Origin: an uncultured Oscillospiraceae bacterium
GTDB lineage: Bacteria > Bacillota > Clostridia > Oscillospirales > Ruminococcaceae
Assembly (NCBI GenBank): GCA_934539585.1
Contig: CAKTCT010000005.1
Coordinates: 1-64,000 of the forward strand
Length of the DNA stretch: 64,000 nucleotides
Direction: 5' to 3'
Part shown: piece by piece, positions 16,884 to 25,222 of the stretch
Layout: the number at the start of each line of letters is the position of its first letter
How positions within the stretch are numbered: position 1 is the stretch's first letter
The notes under the pieces: model-generated
What the model saw: the letters and a program-made list of their open reading frames with translations, nothing else
Database searches by the model: none
Told to the model about the DNA's origin: nothing
Translations under genes and position numbers: made by a program

Positions 16884-17294
16884 ATGCAGCCGTTGAAACA
16901 AGATCGTAATTTCCTTCTGTTGATCCTTCTCAGCGCCGTGACCTGCGGCATTTACGGGATCTACTACTGGTACAAGTTCGTCGAGGACCTGAACACCCTG
17001 GGCGAAGGCGACGGGGAGGAAAGCCCCAACTACATCGTCGTGGTCCTGCTGAGCATCGTGACCTGCGGCATCTACAATTTCATCTGGTACTACAAGCAGG
17101 GCAACCGGATGCAGAAAATCGGCCAGCGCAACGGCGTTCAGATCGATGAAAACGGCACGTCCTTACTGCTGTGGCTCCTGGTGGGCTCTCTGGTCTGCGG
17201 CGTCGGTGCGCTGATCTCCACCTACATGATGACCCGGAACATGAACAAGCTCTGCACGGCCTACAACGCCCAGTTCGGCGGCCCCGTGGCCTAA
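16884..17294 (+). CDS. DUF4234 family membrane protein
   Basis: A 136-residue protein with three hydrophobic segments. Its DUF4234 signature is the doubled phrase LSAVTCGIYGIYYWYK and LSIVTCGIYNFIWYYK. The start at 16884 follows AAGGAGG. Function unknown. It has its own promoter and terminator, so it is a single-gene unit. Confidence 0.88.
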   Translation: MQPLKQDRNFLLLILLSAVTCGIYGIYYWYKFVEDLNTLGEGDGEESPNYIVVVLLSIVTCGIYNFIWYYKQGNRMQKIGQRNGVQIDENGTSLLLWLLVGSLVCGVGALISTYMMTRNMNKLCTAYNAQFGGPVA

Positions 17295-17303
17295 GAAATC
17301 CAT

Positions 17304-17344
17304 GAAAAACCGCCCTTCTCTCTGCGGAGAGGAGGGCGGTTTTG
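17304..17344. terminator. Bidirectional terminator between DUF4234 and GH3 genes
   Basis: AAAAACCGCCCT and AGGGCGGTTTT flank an inner CTCT/AGAG stem. A- and T-runs on both sides suit both converging genes. Confidence 0.88.
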
Positions 17345-17353
17345 CTGTACGGA

Positions 17354-18622
17354 TCATTGGAGGATGCCTTTTTCCAGCTTCCAGGCCAGGACGCGGAGGA
17401 CGGCGGCGTCCACTTGCTGGGAGGTGATGGTCCCGGCGTTCCAGGCGTCCTCCAGGGCGTGATAGGCCGCGGCGCCGTCCCGGTAGAGGATCAGGTCGTT
17501 CCTCGCCTGGAGGGCCAGGACGGCGGGGTTTTCTGCGCCGGAGAAGTTCTGGATGGCGTCCATTTCCAGAGCGTCGGTGAGGACGATGCCGGTGAACCCC
17601 AGTTCCTCCCGGAGGAGCCGGTGGACCTCCGGGGAAAGGGAGGCGGGGCGGTCCGGGTCCATGGCGGTGACGATGTTGTGGGAGACCAGCACCGCGTCGG
17701 CTCCGGCGTCGATGCCGGCCTGGAAGGGGAGGAAATCCTCCTGGCGGAAGGTGTCCAGGGAGCGGTCGTCCACCGCTGTGCCGGTGTGGGTGTCCGCATT
17801 GCCGCCGTAGCCGGGGAAATGCTTGAGGCAGCTGGAAATCCCGGCGGCCTCCATGGCCTCTACCACGGTTTTCACGCACTCCGCCGTCTGGGCGGCGGGG
17901 AGGCCGAAGGTGCGGTTATAGATGTAGGCGGATTTGTCCGGGGCGATGTCGCAGACTGGGGCCAGGTTCCACTGGACGCCCAGGTTCAGGAGAAAGGCGG
18001 ACTTTTCCGCCGCATCGTCGGCCAGGGCCTGGAGGCCGCCCTGGGCGTAGAGGGTCTGGGGGCTTGGGAAGGGGGTGTCTCGGAGAGAGGTGAATTTGCT
18101 GGCCCGGACCACCTCGCCGCCTTCCTCATCCACGGAGAAGACCATGGGGATGTCTGACAGGGACTGGTACTCCGCCAGGATGGATTGGACGTCCTGGGGG
18201 GACAGGTCCTGGAAATCCTTGGCAAAGAGGACGAAGCCTCCGGGCTGGAAGGTTTCCACAAAGGAGAGAGCGCCTTTGTCCGGCACGCCGCAGAGGATCA
18301 GCTGGCCCAGCTTCTGGGAGAGGGTCATGCCGTCCAGAATCTCCAGGGCGCGTTCATAGGAGCCGCCGAACTGGTCGGTGAGGGCCAGGCCCTGGGGGAG
18401 GATGAGCTCCGGGGCGCTGCTTTCCTCCGGGGGAAGGGAGGAGGGCTCGGCGCTCGCCGGCCGGGAGGGGAGGGAGGACTCCTGGGAGGATTCCGGCTGG
18501 GAGGACGGGGGCTCCTCCGACGGGCGGAGGAGGGTAAAGACCGCCCAGCCGCAGATGGCCAGGAGGATCAGGTTCAGCAAAACGACTGCCGCCGCGGCGG
18601 TTTTTCTCTGTTTGGGTTTCAT
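17354..18622 (-). CDS. Glycoside hydrolase family 3 (NagZ-like beta-N-acetylhexosaminidase)
   Basis: A 422-residue protein with an N-terminal membrane helix (about residues 8-30), then a Ser/Pro/Glu-rich linker, then a GH3 catalytic domain. The NagZ hallmark KHFPGYGGNADTH carries the unusual catalytic His, and the nucleophile aspartate is expected in TDALEMDAI. GGAAAGG precedes the ATG at 18622. The anchor places it outside the membrane, where it would remove N-acetylglucosamine from muropeptides or glycans. It is convergent with DUF4234. AraC lies upstream on the same strand with a 71-base gap. Confidence 0.88.
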   Translation of the reverse strand: MKPKQRKTAAAAVVLLNLILLAICGWAVFTLLRPSEEPPSSQPESSQESSLPSRPASAEPSSLPPEESSAPELILPQGLALTDQFGGSYERALEILDGMTLSQKLGQLILCGVPDKGALSFVETFQPGGFVLFAKDFQDLSPQDVQSILAEYQSLSDIPMVFSVDEEGGEVVRASKFTSLRDTPFPSPQTLYAQGGLQALADDAAEKSAFLLNLGVQWNLAPVCDIAPDKSAYIYNRTFGLPAAQTAECVKTVVEAMEAAGISSCLKHFPGYGGNADTHTGTAVDDRSLDTFRQEDFLPFQAGIDAGADAVLVSHNIVTAMDPDRPASLSPEVHRLLREELGFTGIVLTDALEMDAIQNFSGAENPAVLALQARNDLILYRDGAAAYHALEDAWNAGTITSQQVDAAVLRVLAWKLEKGILQ

Positions 18623-18693
18623 GGCGTGCCTTTCCGGCCCGGGGCCGACGGAGGGTGGGTGAATATCCTCATTATACCGGTTTCCACGGGATT

Positions 18694-19602
18694 TTACAAG
18701 GCCGCCGGGGATTTTCCTCCGGTTTTCCGGAGATATTCCGTGGGGGAGCAGCCGTAGGTCCGCCTGAACTGCCGGTGAAAGCTGGACAGGGAGTTGTATC
18801 CCACGGCCAGGGCGGCGTCCAGCACCGGCAGCTGGCCGCTGCGGAGGATGGAGCAGGCCGCCGACAGCCGCACCCGGTGGAGGTAGTCCAGAGGGGTGGT
18901 CTCCATGGCGTCCCGGAACCAGCGGCGGAGGGTGGTCTCGGTGACGTGGAACTGCCGGGCGATCTCCGGGACGGTGAGCTCCTCCCGGAAGTGCTCGCTG
19001 ATGTAGGCCACCACCGGGCCCACCTGGCTCCGGTCCCGGCGGGGGGCGGCGTCGGACTGGTCCAGCATCCGGCTGTGGGCGATGATCAGGGCCTGGAGCA
19101 GGCCCCGGATACATTCCAGAAACAGGGGCGGGCGGTCCCGCATCTCCTGGATGATCTGGGAGATCAGGCGGTAGGGGACGGTGTCCGGGCCGAACAGGCT
19201 CAGCTCCGGGGGGACGGATTTGGGGTTGAACAGCTCCCGGCTGGTCTTGGCCCCTAGGTCCGGCAGAAGGAGCTCCGGGCAGAAGGTGGCGAAGTACCAG
19301 CGGCTGGGAAGCAGGCCGCTGCGGGCTTTATGGTACTGTCCGGGGTACAGAATGGTGACGCAGGGGGCGGAAAAGGGAATGGGTTCGCCGTCGATGATGA
19401 AGACCCCGGAGCCATCCAGGCAGAGGCCCAGCTCCAGGCCGTCGTGGTAGTGGAGCTCGTCGATGACGGCGGGGTTGGGGGAGTCGGCGTTCATGTGGAA
19501 GGGCTGGACCGAGGGGTCCTCCAGAAAGCGGAAGGGGGCGTAGGTCAGGCGGTATGGCCAGGAAGATGTTCGTTTTTGCACGAAATTCACCCTTTTTTGC
19601 AT
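18694..19602 (-). CDS. AraC-family transcriptional regulator
   Basis: A 302-residue regulator with an N-terminal cupin-like ligand domain (HYHDGLELG, LYPGQYHKA) and two C-terminal AraC helix-turn-helix motifs (LTVPEIARQFHVTETTLRRWF and the VGYNSLSSFHRQFRRTYGCSPTEYL region). The ATG at 19602 has a weak ribosome site; a GTG seven codons on is better placed behind AAAAAAGGGTG. It is divergent from the ADP-ribosylglycohydrolase/PfkB pair and probably controls it. Confidence 0.9.
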   Translation of the reverse strand: MQKRVNFVQKRTSSWPYRLTYAPFRFLEDPSVQPFHMNADSPNPAVIDELHYHDGLELGLCLDGSGVFIIDGEPIPFSAPCVTILYPGQYHKARSGLLPSRWYFATFCPELLLPDLGAKTSRELFNPKSVPPELSLFGPDTVPYRLISQIIQEMRDRPPLFLECIRGLLQALIIAHSRMLDQSDAAPRRDRSQVGPVVAYISEHFREELTVPEIARQFHVTETTLRRWFRDAMETTPLDYLHRVRLSAACSILRSGQLPVLDAALAVGYNSLSSFHRQFRRTYGCSPTEYLRKTGGKSPAAL

Positions 19603-19634
19603 AGAAATGTGCAGTTTGCTCTGCTATACTCATA

Positions 19635-19663
19635 AGTATAACAGGGCACGGCGCCCTTGTAAA
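19635..19663 (-). promoter_or_regulatory. Promoter of the araC-family gene
   Basis: On the minus strand TTTACA (19663-19658), a 17-base spacer and TATACT (19640-19635). The -10 box is one arm of TATACT-CATA-AGTATA (19625-19640), whose other arm could serve as the -10 of the divergent operon. The two promoters would then compete. Confidence 0.55.
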
Positions 19664-19683
19664 GACAGAACGGAGGATTTGGT

Positions 19684-20985
19684 ATGGCGTATGTGAAAAT
19701 GGATGGGATTTTTGAGCAGCTCAACGAGTTCCAGGAGTGGACCCGGCTGGCCTGCGAGTACGGCGGAGAGGCCCAGGCCGAGGCCATCTGCGGCACGGTC
19801 CGGGAGGCGCTGGAGGCGGCCCGGGCGGCCATGATGGCGGTCCCGGCGGACCCGGCCCAGGCGGCGCTGGAGCCCAACGACCTGGAGGGCATCCGGGCGC
19901 TGCGGCCGGAGGGGCCCCGGCAGCTTCCCATGCCCGGGGACGAGGAGCTGGTCCGGCGGATGACCGGGGCGGTGCTGGGGCGGTTTGCCGGGTGCCTGCT
20001 GGGGGTCCCGGTGGAAGGACTTGATCCCAAGGACATGCAGGACCTGGCCCGGTTTGGCGGGCAGTCCTATCCGCCGGTGGACTACTGGACGGTGGTCCGC
20101 TACCCGGAGAACAAGCATTACTGGACGACGCCCCGGAAATGCTTCACCCGGGACGCCATGGACGGCGTCGGGGCCGACGATGATATCGTGTACACCCTGG
20201 TCGGTCTGCTGATCCTGGAAAAATACGGGCCCGACTTCACCACCGCCGACGTAGGCGAGTTCTGGAAGGAGCATCTGGACATTGCCTGCACCGCGGAGAA
20301 GGTGGCTCTGGAGAACCTGAACAAGGGCATCCCGGCGGAAAAGGCCGGGGAAATCGACAACCCCTACCAGCTGTGGATCGGGGCGGACATCCGCAGCGAT
20401 CCCTGGGGCTGGGCCTGCGCAGGCAACCCGGAGCTGGCGGCGGAATACGCCTGGCGGGACGCATACCTTTCCCACCGGCGGGGCGGCATCTACGGCGAGA
20501 TGTTCTTTGCGGCGGCCCAGGCGGCGGCGTTTTCCGTGGACACCCCGGAGGAGGCTCTCCGCATCGGCCTGACGGAAATTCCGGCGGACTGCGTTCTGGC
20601 CAGGGACGTCAAGTGGGCCCTGGACCGCGCCGGGGAGGTCAGGAACTGGGAGGACGCCCGGCGGCTGGTCCAGGAGCGCTTTGACGGGATGCACAAGGTC
20701 CACACCAACAACAACGCCTGCCTGACCATCTTCGGCCTGCTCCTGGGAGAAAAGGACTTCACTAAGACCATCAGCGAGGTCATTGCCATGGGCTACGACA
20801 ACGACTGCACCGGCGCGACCACGGGGAGCATCCTGGGGGCCATTCTCGGCGAGGACGGAATCCCGGCCCACTGGACCCAGAAATTCCACAACAAGGTGTA
20901 CACTTACATCAAGGGCTATCCGGAGATGGCGCTGGACGACGTCATCAACCGCTTTGTGGCGCTGGCAAAGGAGAAGAAGGTATGA
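19684..20985 (+). CDS. ADP-ribosylglycohydrolase family protein
   Basis: A 433-residue protein. After about 90 residues of family-specific N-terminus, the ADP-ribosylglycohydrolase fold begins with GAVLGRFAGCLLGVPVEG. Two acidic metal-binding motifs are visible, GADDDIVYT (about residues 161-169) and YDNDCTGATTGS (about 371-382), as needed for the two-metal centre. The usual Asp in GxxxGDALG is a Cys. The family removes ADP-ribose from proteins or cleaves related N-glycosides. Here, in an operon with a sugar kinase, small-molecule nucleoside salvage is more likely. ACGGAGG precedes the start. Confidence 0.87.
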   Translation: MAYVKMDGIFEQLNEFQEWTRLACEYGGEAQAEAICGTVREALEAARAAMMAVPADPAQAALEPNDLEGIRALRPEGPRQLPMPGDEELVRRMTGAVLGRFAGCLLGVPVEGLDPKDMQDLARFGGQSYPPVDYWTVVRYPENKHYWTTPRKCFTRDAMDGVGADDDIVYTLVGLLILEKYGPDFTTADVGEFWKEHLDIACTAEKVALENLNKGIPAEKAGEIDNPYQLWIGADIRSDPWGWACAGNPELAAEYAWRDAYLSHRRGGIYGEMFFAAAQAAAFSVDTPEEALRIGLTEIPADCVLARDVKWALDRAGEVRNWEDARRLVQERFDGMHKVHTNNNACLTIFGLLLGEKDFTKTISEVIAMGYDNDCTGATTGSILGAILGEDGIPAHWTQKFHNKVYTYIKGYPEMALDDVINRFVALAKEKKV

Positions 20986-21875
20986 GATTTTTGAATTTCG
21001 GGTCCCTGAATCTGGACTTTGTTTATGACGTAGAGCATTTTGTCCGCCCGGGGGAGACGATTTCCTCCTTTGCCCTGAACACCTTCCGGGGGGGCAAGGG
21101 GCTGAACCAGTCGGTGGCCCTGAGCCGGGCCGGGGGAGAGGTCTTCCACGGCGGCTGCGTCGGCGAGGACGGCCGGATGCTTCTGGAGGGCCTGGAGGAA
21201 GCGGGGGCCGATGTGTCCCTGGTCCGGGTGCTGCCGGACTGCCGCACCGGCCACGCCATCATCCAGGTGGACCCCTCGGGGCAGAACTGCATCCTGCTTT
21301 TCGGCGGGGCCAACCAGGCCATTTCCCCGGAGCAGATCACCGAGACCCTTTCCCGGTTCGGGGAGGGGGACCTGCTCCTTTTGCAGAACGAGGTCAACGG
21401 CCTGGAGCAGATGCTCCGGGAGGCCAGGGCGCGGGGGATGCGGATTGCTTTCAATCCGTCGCCCATCGACGGGAAAATTTCACAGCTCCCGCTGGAGAAT
21501 GTGGAATTCTTCCTGCTCAACGAGATCGAAGGGGCGGCTCTGGGCGGCGGAAACACGCCGGAGGAGGTTCTGGACGGGCTGAAGCGGCGGTTCCCCGGGG
21601 CGAAGATCGTGCTGACCCTGGGGAAGGACGGGGCGCTGTATTTCGACGGCGAAAAGACCTTCTTCCAGCCCATTTTCCCGATCAAGGCTGTGGACACCAC
21701 AGCGGCGGGGGATACCTTTACCGGGTATTTCCTGGAGGCCGTGGGCCGGGGGCTCCCCGGAAACCAGTGCCTCCGGCGGGCGACGGCGGCTTCGGCCATT
21801 GCCGTTTCCCGGAAGGGGGCGTCGCCCTCCATTCCCGGCGCGGCGGAAGTGGACGCATTTCTGGCGGACAAGTAA
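20982..21875 (+). CDS. PfkB-family sugar kinase (ribokinase-like)
   Basis: A 297-residue kinase with the PfkB N-terminal FRGGKGLNQSVALSRAG and the C-terminal DTTAAGDTFTGYF containing the catalytic base Asp. The ATG overlaps the stop of the previous gene by four bases, so the two are translationally coupled. It probably phosphorylates ribose or a nucleoside released by the upstream glycohydrolase. The exact substrate is inference. Confidence 0.92.
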   Translation: MRFLNFGSLNLDFVYDVEHFVRPGETISSFALNTFRGGKGLNQSVALSRAGGEVFHGGCVGEDGRMLLEGLEEAGADVSLVRVLPDCRTGHAIIQVDPSGQNCILLFGGANQAISPEQITETLSRFGEGDLLLLQNEVNGLEQMLREARARGMRIAFNPSPIDGKISQLPLENVEFFLLNEIEGAALGGGNTPEEVLDGLKRRFPGAKIVLTLGKDGALYFDGEKTFFQPIFPIKAVDTTAAGDTFTGYFLEAVGRGLPGNQCLRRATAASAIAVSRKGASPSIPGAAEVDAFLADK

Positions 21876-21880
21876 ATGAA

Positions 21881-21917
21881 AAATCCCGGCGTATCTTCGG
21901 ATACACCGGGATTTTTT
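21881..21917. terminator. Bidirectional terminator
   Basis: AAATCCCGGCGTATC (21881-21895), a TTCG loop, and GATACACCGGGATTT (21900-21914). A- and T-runs flank both sides, between the converging kinase and P-type-like genes. Confidence 0.92.
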
Positions 21918-21926
21918 GCGCAATTT

Positions 21927-24263
21927 TCAGCGGATGCGGACCAGGCGCTGGGCCAGGAGCTCCAGGAGGAGCCAGAGGATCATCCAGCCGCAGAGCATGG
22001 CCGGGGAGAGCTGGCCCAGGGCTCCCAGGAAGGAGAGCATCAGCACCAGGGCGGTTCCCAGGATCACCGACACCAGGCGGATCACCCAGCCCATGGAGGC
22101 CATGACCTTCATCCGCCGGGGGGCGGCCAGGGAGGCGGCCAGGGACTCGATGGAGCCGTTGTTGGCGGCGGAGGCCGGTTTCTGCTTCACCGGCTGGCGG
22201 TAGTAGGCGAACTTTTCGTGGAGCCGGGCGGGGAGAATCTTGAAGCAACTCCGGTCGCAGAGGTACAGGGCCGCCAGGCGGTCCGCCGTCACCAGGGAGT
22301 CGGTGGTGTGGACGGAAAGGAGGACGTCGTTTTCCACCAGGAGCTGGATGGCGTCGTCCACCTCGGGGGAGGGGGCCAGGGTGATGACGAAGACCGCCGT
22401 CAGCTCCCCGGAGGCGGCCAGGTAGACCAGGTCGCTGCCCTCGTCCCGGAAGCGGCGCTCGTAGTCCTCGCTGGGGGCGCGGATGCCGTGGGCCGCCATC
22501 AGGGCGCGGTTGCCGATGAGGATGCGGCGGTTCTCGATCCAGCCGGAAAGGCCCATGCCGTCCTCGTAGGTCATGGCGTCCACCTTGCGGAGAAGCTCGG
22601 TCCGCCGGGCGATGATGCCTAAGAACACGTCGGAAAGGACGCTGCCCGCTTCGATGAGGAGGGAGGCCGCGTCCAGGATGGCTTCGTCAATGCGCATCCC
22701 GGCGAAGGTCTTGATGCCGCTGAGGGTCACGGAGGAGGGGGGGATGAGGTCAGAAGCGCTGACTACGGCGGCGTTGACCGCGCTGTAATCCCGGATGCTC
22801 CGCTCCCCGGCGGCGAAGGCGCTGAGGCGGTTCAGGACGCTAGCTCCCCGGCGGAGGGGGAAGGCCAGGGCGAAGCCGTTGCCCATGGGGGCCAGAACGG
22901 CGCAGAGGGCCACCAGGGTGGTGGCGGCCAGGTTCTTGCTCTTGGTCAGGAAAAAGACGGCCAGGGCGCCGGCGGCTCCCAGGATCAGGCCGGTGAGGGC
23001 GAAGCCCCGGGCGGTCCGGTCGCTGCGGTCCGCGGCCAGGGAGATGGGGAGGAAGCCGTCCAGGGTCTCGGCGGGGCAGTTGACGGCGGGGACGCCGGTG
23101 CCGTCCACCAGGCCCTTGGTGAACTCCCCGGCGGCGCGGCTGTCATCCACCGGGGCGGGGACGAATTTTTTGTAATCCGACAGGGCGAACCGGGCGTTGA
23201 TGGCCGCCGTCCGGAAGGTCATGGCCCGGGAGAGCCAGCCGGTGCAGAGGAGCAGCGTTCCCGCCGCCAGGTAAATCTGGACGCCGGGGTTTGCCAGGCC
23301 TTTGGGGAACAGGAGCTGTCCCAGGGCCTGGAGCATACAGAGGAGGTAGCCCGTGGCCGGGAGGGTGTTCCGGTCCGGGCGGAGACGGATCAGGGAGAAC
23401 AGGCCGCCGCCCACCATCTCCCAGGAAAGGCCTCCGGCGGCGGCTCCCAGGAAGACCAGGACGCCTAAGGTCAGGCGCTTGGGGAGAAAGGCGGGGTCGG
23501 CGCTGCGGTTGACTCCGATGAGGATGGTGACAAAGAGGATCATGGCCGTCAGCGCGCCTACGGCCAGGCCGGTGAGAAGGGCGTTCCTGGCCTCCCGGCG
23601 GAGGAGGGGTTCCTGCATGGCGGGTTCTTCCGCAGCGATGCGGGTCCCGGCCCGGCGGAAACAGGGGGCGAACTCCTCGGCGGAGCGCTCGGCCTCCGGG
23701 GGGCGCTGGAGCTTTTTCCCCAGGAGGTCCACCGGGGCCTCTGCCGGGGGATCGTCCAGGTTCTGGGCGGGAATGGGCCGGGGGGCGGGCTGCTCCGCCC
23801 GGATGGCGTCCACGTCGATGGAAAACCAGCCGGTCTCCGAAAGGGGAGGGGAAGGAGGGGCGGCGGGGGCTTTTTTCGGGGCGGGTTCCGGGGCCTTGGG
23901 GGCCTGGGGAGCCGCGGCGAAGGGGACGGCGGCCCGGCGGGCGGCTTCGGCCTTCCGGAAGAAGGGGGGCTCCGCCTTGGGGGCCGCCTGGGGAGCCGCA
24001 GGCCGGACCTGTCGGCGGAGGGAACCGGCCTTGAACACCCGGGTGGGGGGCTCGCCTGCCGGGCGGGTAGGTTTTTCCTCTCTGGGGGCCGGAGGGGGCG
24101 TTTGGGGGAGGGGGTCCGCCGATGGAGGTTCCGGGGCGGATTTTTCCTTCAGGATGTCCCGGAGGAGCCGGTCGATGTCCGGGTCCGTTCCGCCGGAGGA
24201 CGGCTTGGCGGACAGCTCGACCTCCAGGAGGATCTCGTCGATGGAGGTTTTATTGGAATCCAT
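21927..24263 (-). CDS. P-type ATPase-like protein lacking catalytic motifs
   Basis: A 778-residue protein. The first 215 or so residues are Pro/Ala-rich and likely disordered, followed by several membrane helices. Around residues 500-710 the sequence tracks a heavy-metal P-type ATPase: GMGLSGWIENRRILIGNRALM matches the nucleotide-domain strand and LTAVFVITLAPSPEVDDAI the phosphorylation-domain strand. But the DKTGT phosphorylation motif is replaced by a segment reading SASDLIPPSSVTLSG, and the TGD hinge by HTTDS. It is therefore probably a pseudo-enzyme with a structural or regulatory role. It is last in the operon with rlmB, asnB, racemase and ATP-grasp ligase. The ribosome site GGAAAGG is rather far from the ATG. 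Confidence 0.75.
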   Translation of the reverse strand: MDSNKTSIDEILLEVELSAKPSSGGTDPDIDRLLRDILKEKSAPEPPSADPLPQTPPPAPREEKPTRPAGEPPTRVFKAGSLRRQVRPAAPQAAPKAEPPFFRKAEAARRAAVPFAAAPQAPKAPEPAPKKAPAAPPSPPLSETGWFSIDVDAIRAEQPAPRPIPAQNLDDPPAEAPVDLLGKKLQRPPEAERSAEEFAPCFRRAGTRIAAEEPAMQEPLLRREARNALLTGLAVGALTAMILFVTILIGVNRSADPAFLPKRLTLGVLVFLGAAAGGLSWEMVGGGLFSLIRLRPDRNTLPATGYLLCMLQALGQLLFPKGLANPGVQIYLAAGTLLLCTGWLSRAMTFRTAAINARFALSDYKKFVPAPVDDSRAAGEFTKGLVDGTGVPAVNCPAETLDGFLPISLAADRSDRTARGFALTGLILGAAGALAVFFLTKSKNLAATTLVALCAVLAPMGNGFALAFPLRRGASVLNRLSAFAAGERSIRDYSAVNAAVVSASDLIPPSSVTLSGIKTFAGMRIDEAILDAASLLIEAGSVLSDVFLGIIARRTELLRKVDAMTYEDGMGLSGWIENRRILIGNRALMAAHGIRAPSEDYERRFRDEGSDLVYLAASGELTAVFVITLAPSPEVDDAIQLLVENDVLLSVHTTDSLVTADRLAALYLCDRSCFKILPARLHEKFAYYRQPVKQKPASAANNGSIESLAASLAAPRRMKVMASMGWVIRLVSVILGTALVLMLSFLGALGQLSPAMLCGWMILWLLLELLAQRLVRIR

Positions 24264-24300
24264 TACCGTATCGATCCAGCCTTTCCGTGAATTTTTGGGG

Positions 24301-25209
24301 TCACGCCCTGGGGGCGGCGGCTTTCAGGCCCAGGCGCTGCCGGGCGACTTCGTACATGATGATGCCCCCGGCCACCGAAGCGTTCAAGGAGGTGACTTCT
24401 CCCCGCATGGGAAGGCTGACCATGACGTCGCACTTTTCCTTGAGAAGGCGGCTCATGCCCTTGCCCTCGGAGCCGATGATCAGGGCCACGCCGCCGTCGA
24501 AGTTCACTTCGCACCAGGTCTGGCCCTCCATGTCGCAGCCGTAGACCCAGACGCCCTGCTCTTTCAGCTCGTCTACCGTGGAGGCAAGGTTCGCCACCCG
24601 GGCCACGGGGATGTGGGCGGCGGCTCCGGCGGAGGATTTGAACACGGCGGAGGTCAGGCCCACGCCCCGGCGCTTGGGGATGATGACGCCGTGGGCCCCG
24701 GCGGTTTCGGCGGTGCGGATGATGGCTCCCAGGTTGTGGGGGTCCTCCACCTCGTCGGCGATGATGAGGAAGGGCTTCTCCCCGGCGGCTTCGGCCCGGG
24801 CCAGGATGTCGGAGACCTCGGCGTAGGCCACGGCGGAGACGGAGAGGACCACGCCCTGGTGGGAGGTGCCGCCGGACATGCCCTCCAGCTTCTGGGAGGT
24901 GACTTCCTTGACGGGGCAGCCGGCCTGCTTGGCCAGGGCGATGATCTTGGTCATGCTGCCGCCGGTCTGGCCCTTTTCCACAAAGACGGTGTCCAGGTTT
25001 TCGCCCTTTTTCAGGGCCTCGATGACGGGGTTGCGGCCGGCGATGAAGACGTTCTCGGCGTCCTCGGATTCAGCCTCGGGGCGGGCGGGGCGCTGGGGGC
25101 GCTCCGTGCGCTTTGGACGGGAGTAGAAGCGGTCGTCGGCGCTGACATAGGGTTTCCGGCCGTTGTCGGAGCGGCGGGCCGGGTAGGATCTGTTCTTTTC
25201 GTTACGCAT
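24301..25209 (-). CDS. rlmB: 23S rRNA 2'-O-ribose methyltransferase, TrmH/RlmB family
   Basis: A 302-residue SpoU/TrmH-family protein. A basic, Arg-rich N-terminal tail of about 50 residues precedes the substrate-binding domain (IAGRNPVIEAL) and the knotted methyltransferase domain with IGSEGKGMS and LPMRGEVTSLNASVAGGI, the AdoMet-binding loops. RlmB methylates G2251 of 23S rRNA in E. coli, and the same target here is inferred. It starts 13 bases after the asparagine synthase stop, with GAAAGGA upstream. Confidence 0.9.
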   Translation of the reverse strand: MRNEKNRSYPARRSDNGRKPYVSADDRFYSRPKRTERPQRPARPEAESEDAENVFIAGRNPVIEALKKGENLDTVFVEKGQTGGSMTKIIALAKQAGCPVKEVTSQKLEGMSGGTSHQGVVLSVSAVAYAEVSDILARAEAAGEKPFLIIADEVEDPHNLGAIIRTAETAGAHGVIIPKRRGVGLTSAVFKSSAGAAAHIPVARVANLASTVDELKEQGVWVYGCDMEGQTWCEVNFDGGVALIIGSEGKGMSRLLKEKCDVMVSLPMRGEVTSLNASVAGGIIMYEVARQRLGLKAAAPRA

Positions 25210-25222
25210 GGCGGTTCCTTTC

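Noticed and set aside
19598..19630. A standard -35/-10 promoter for the ADP-ribosylglycohydrolase operon
   Set aside because: TATACT and TATAAC are possible -10 boxes, but no -35 at 16-18 bases was convincing. An activator-dependent promoter under AraC would fit, but I could not support a specific one.
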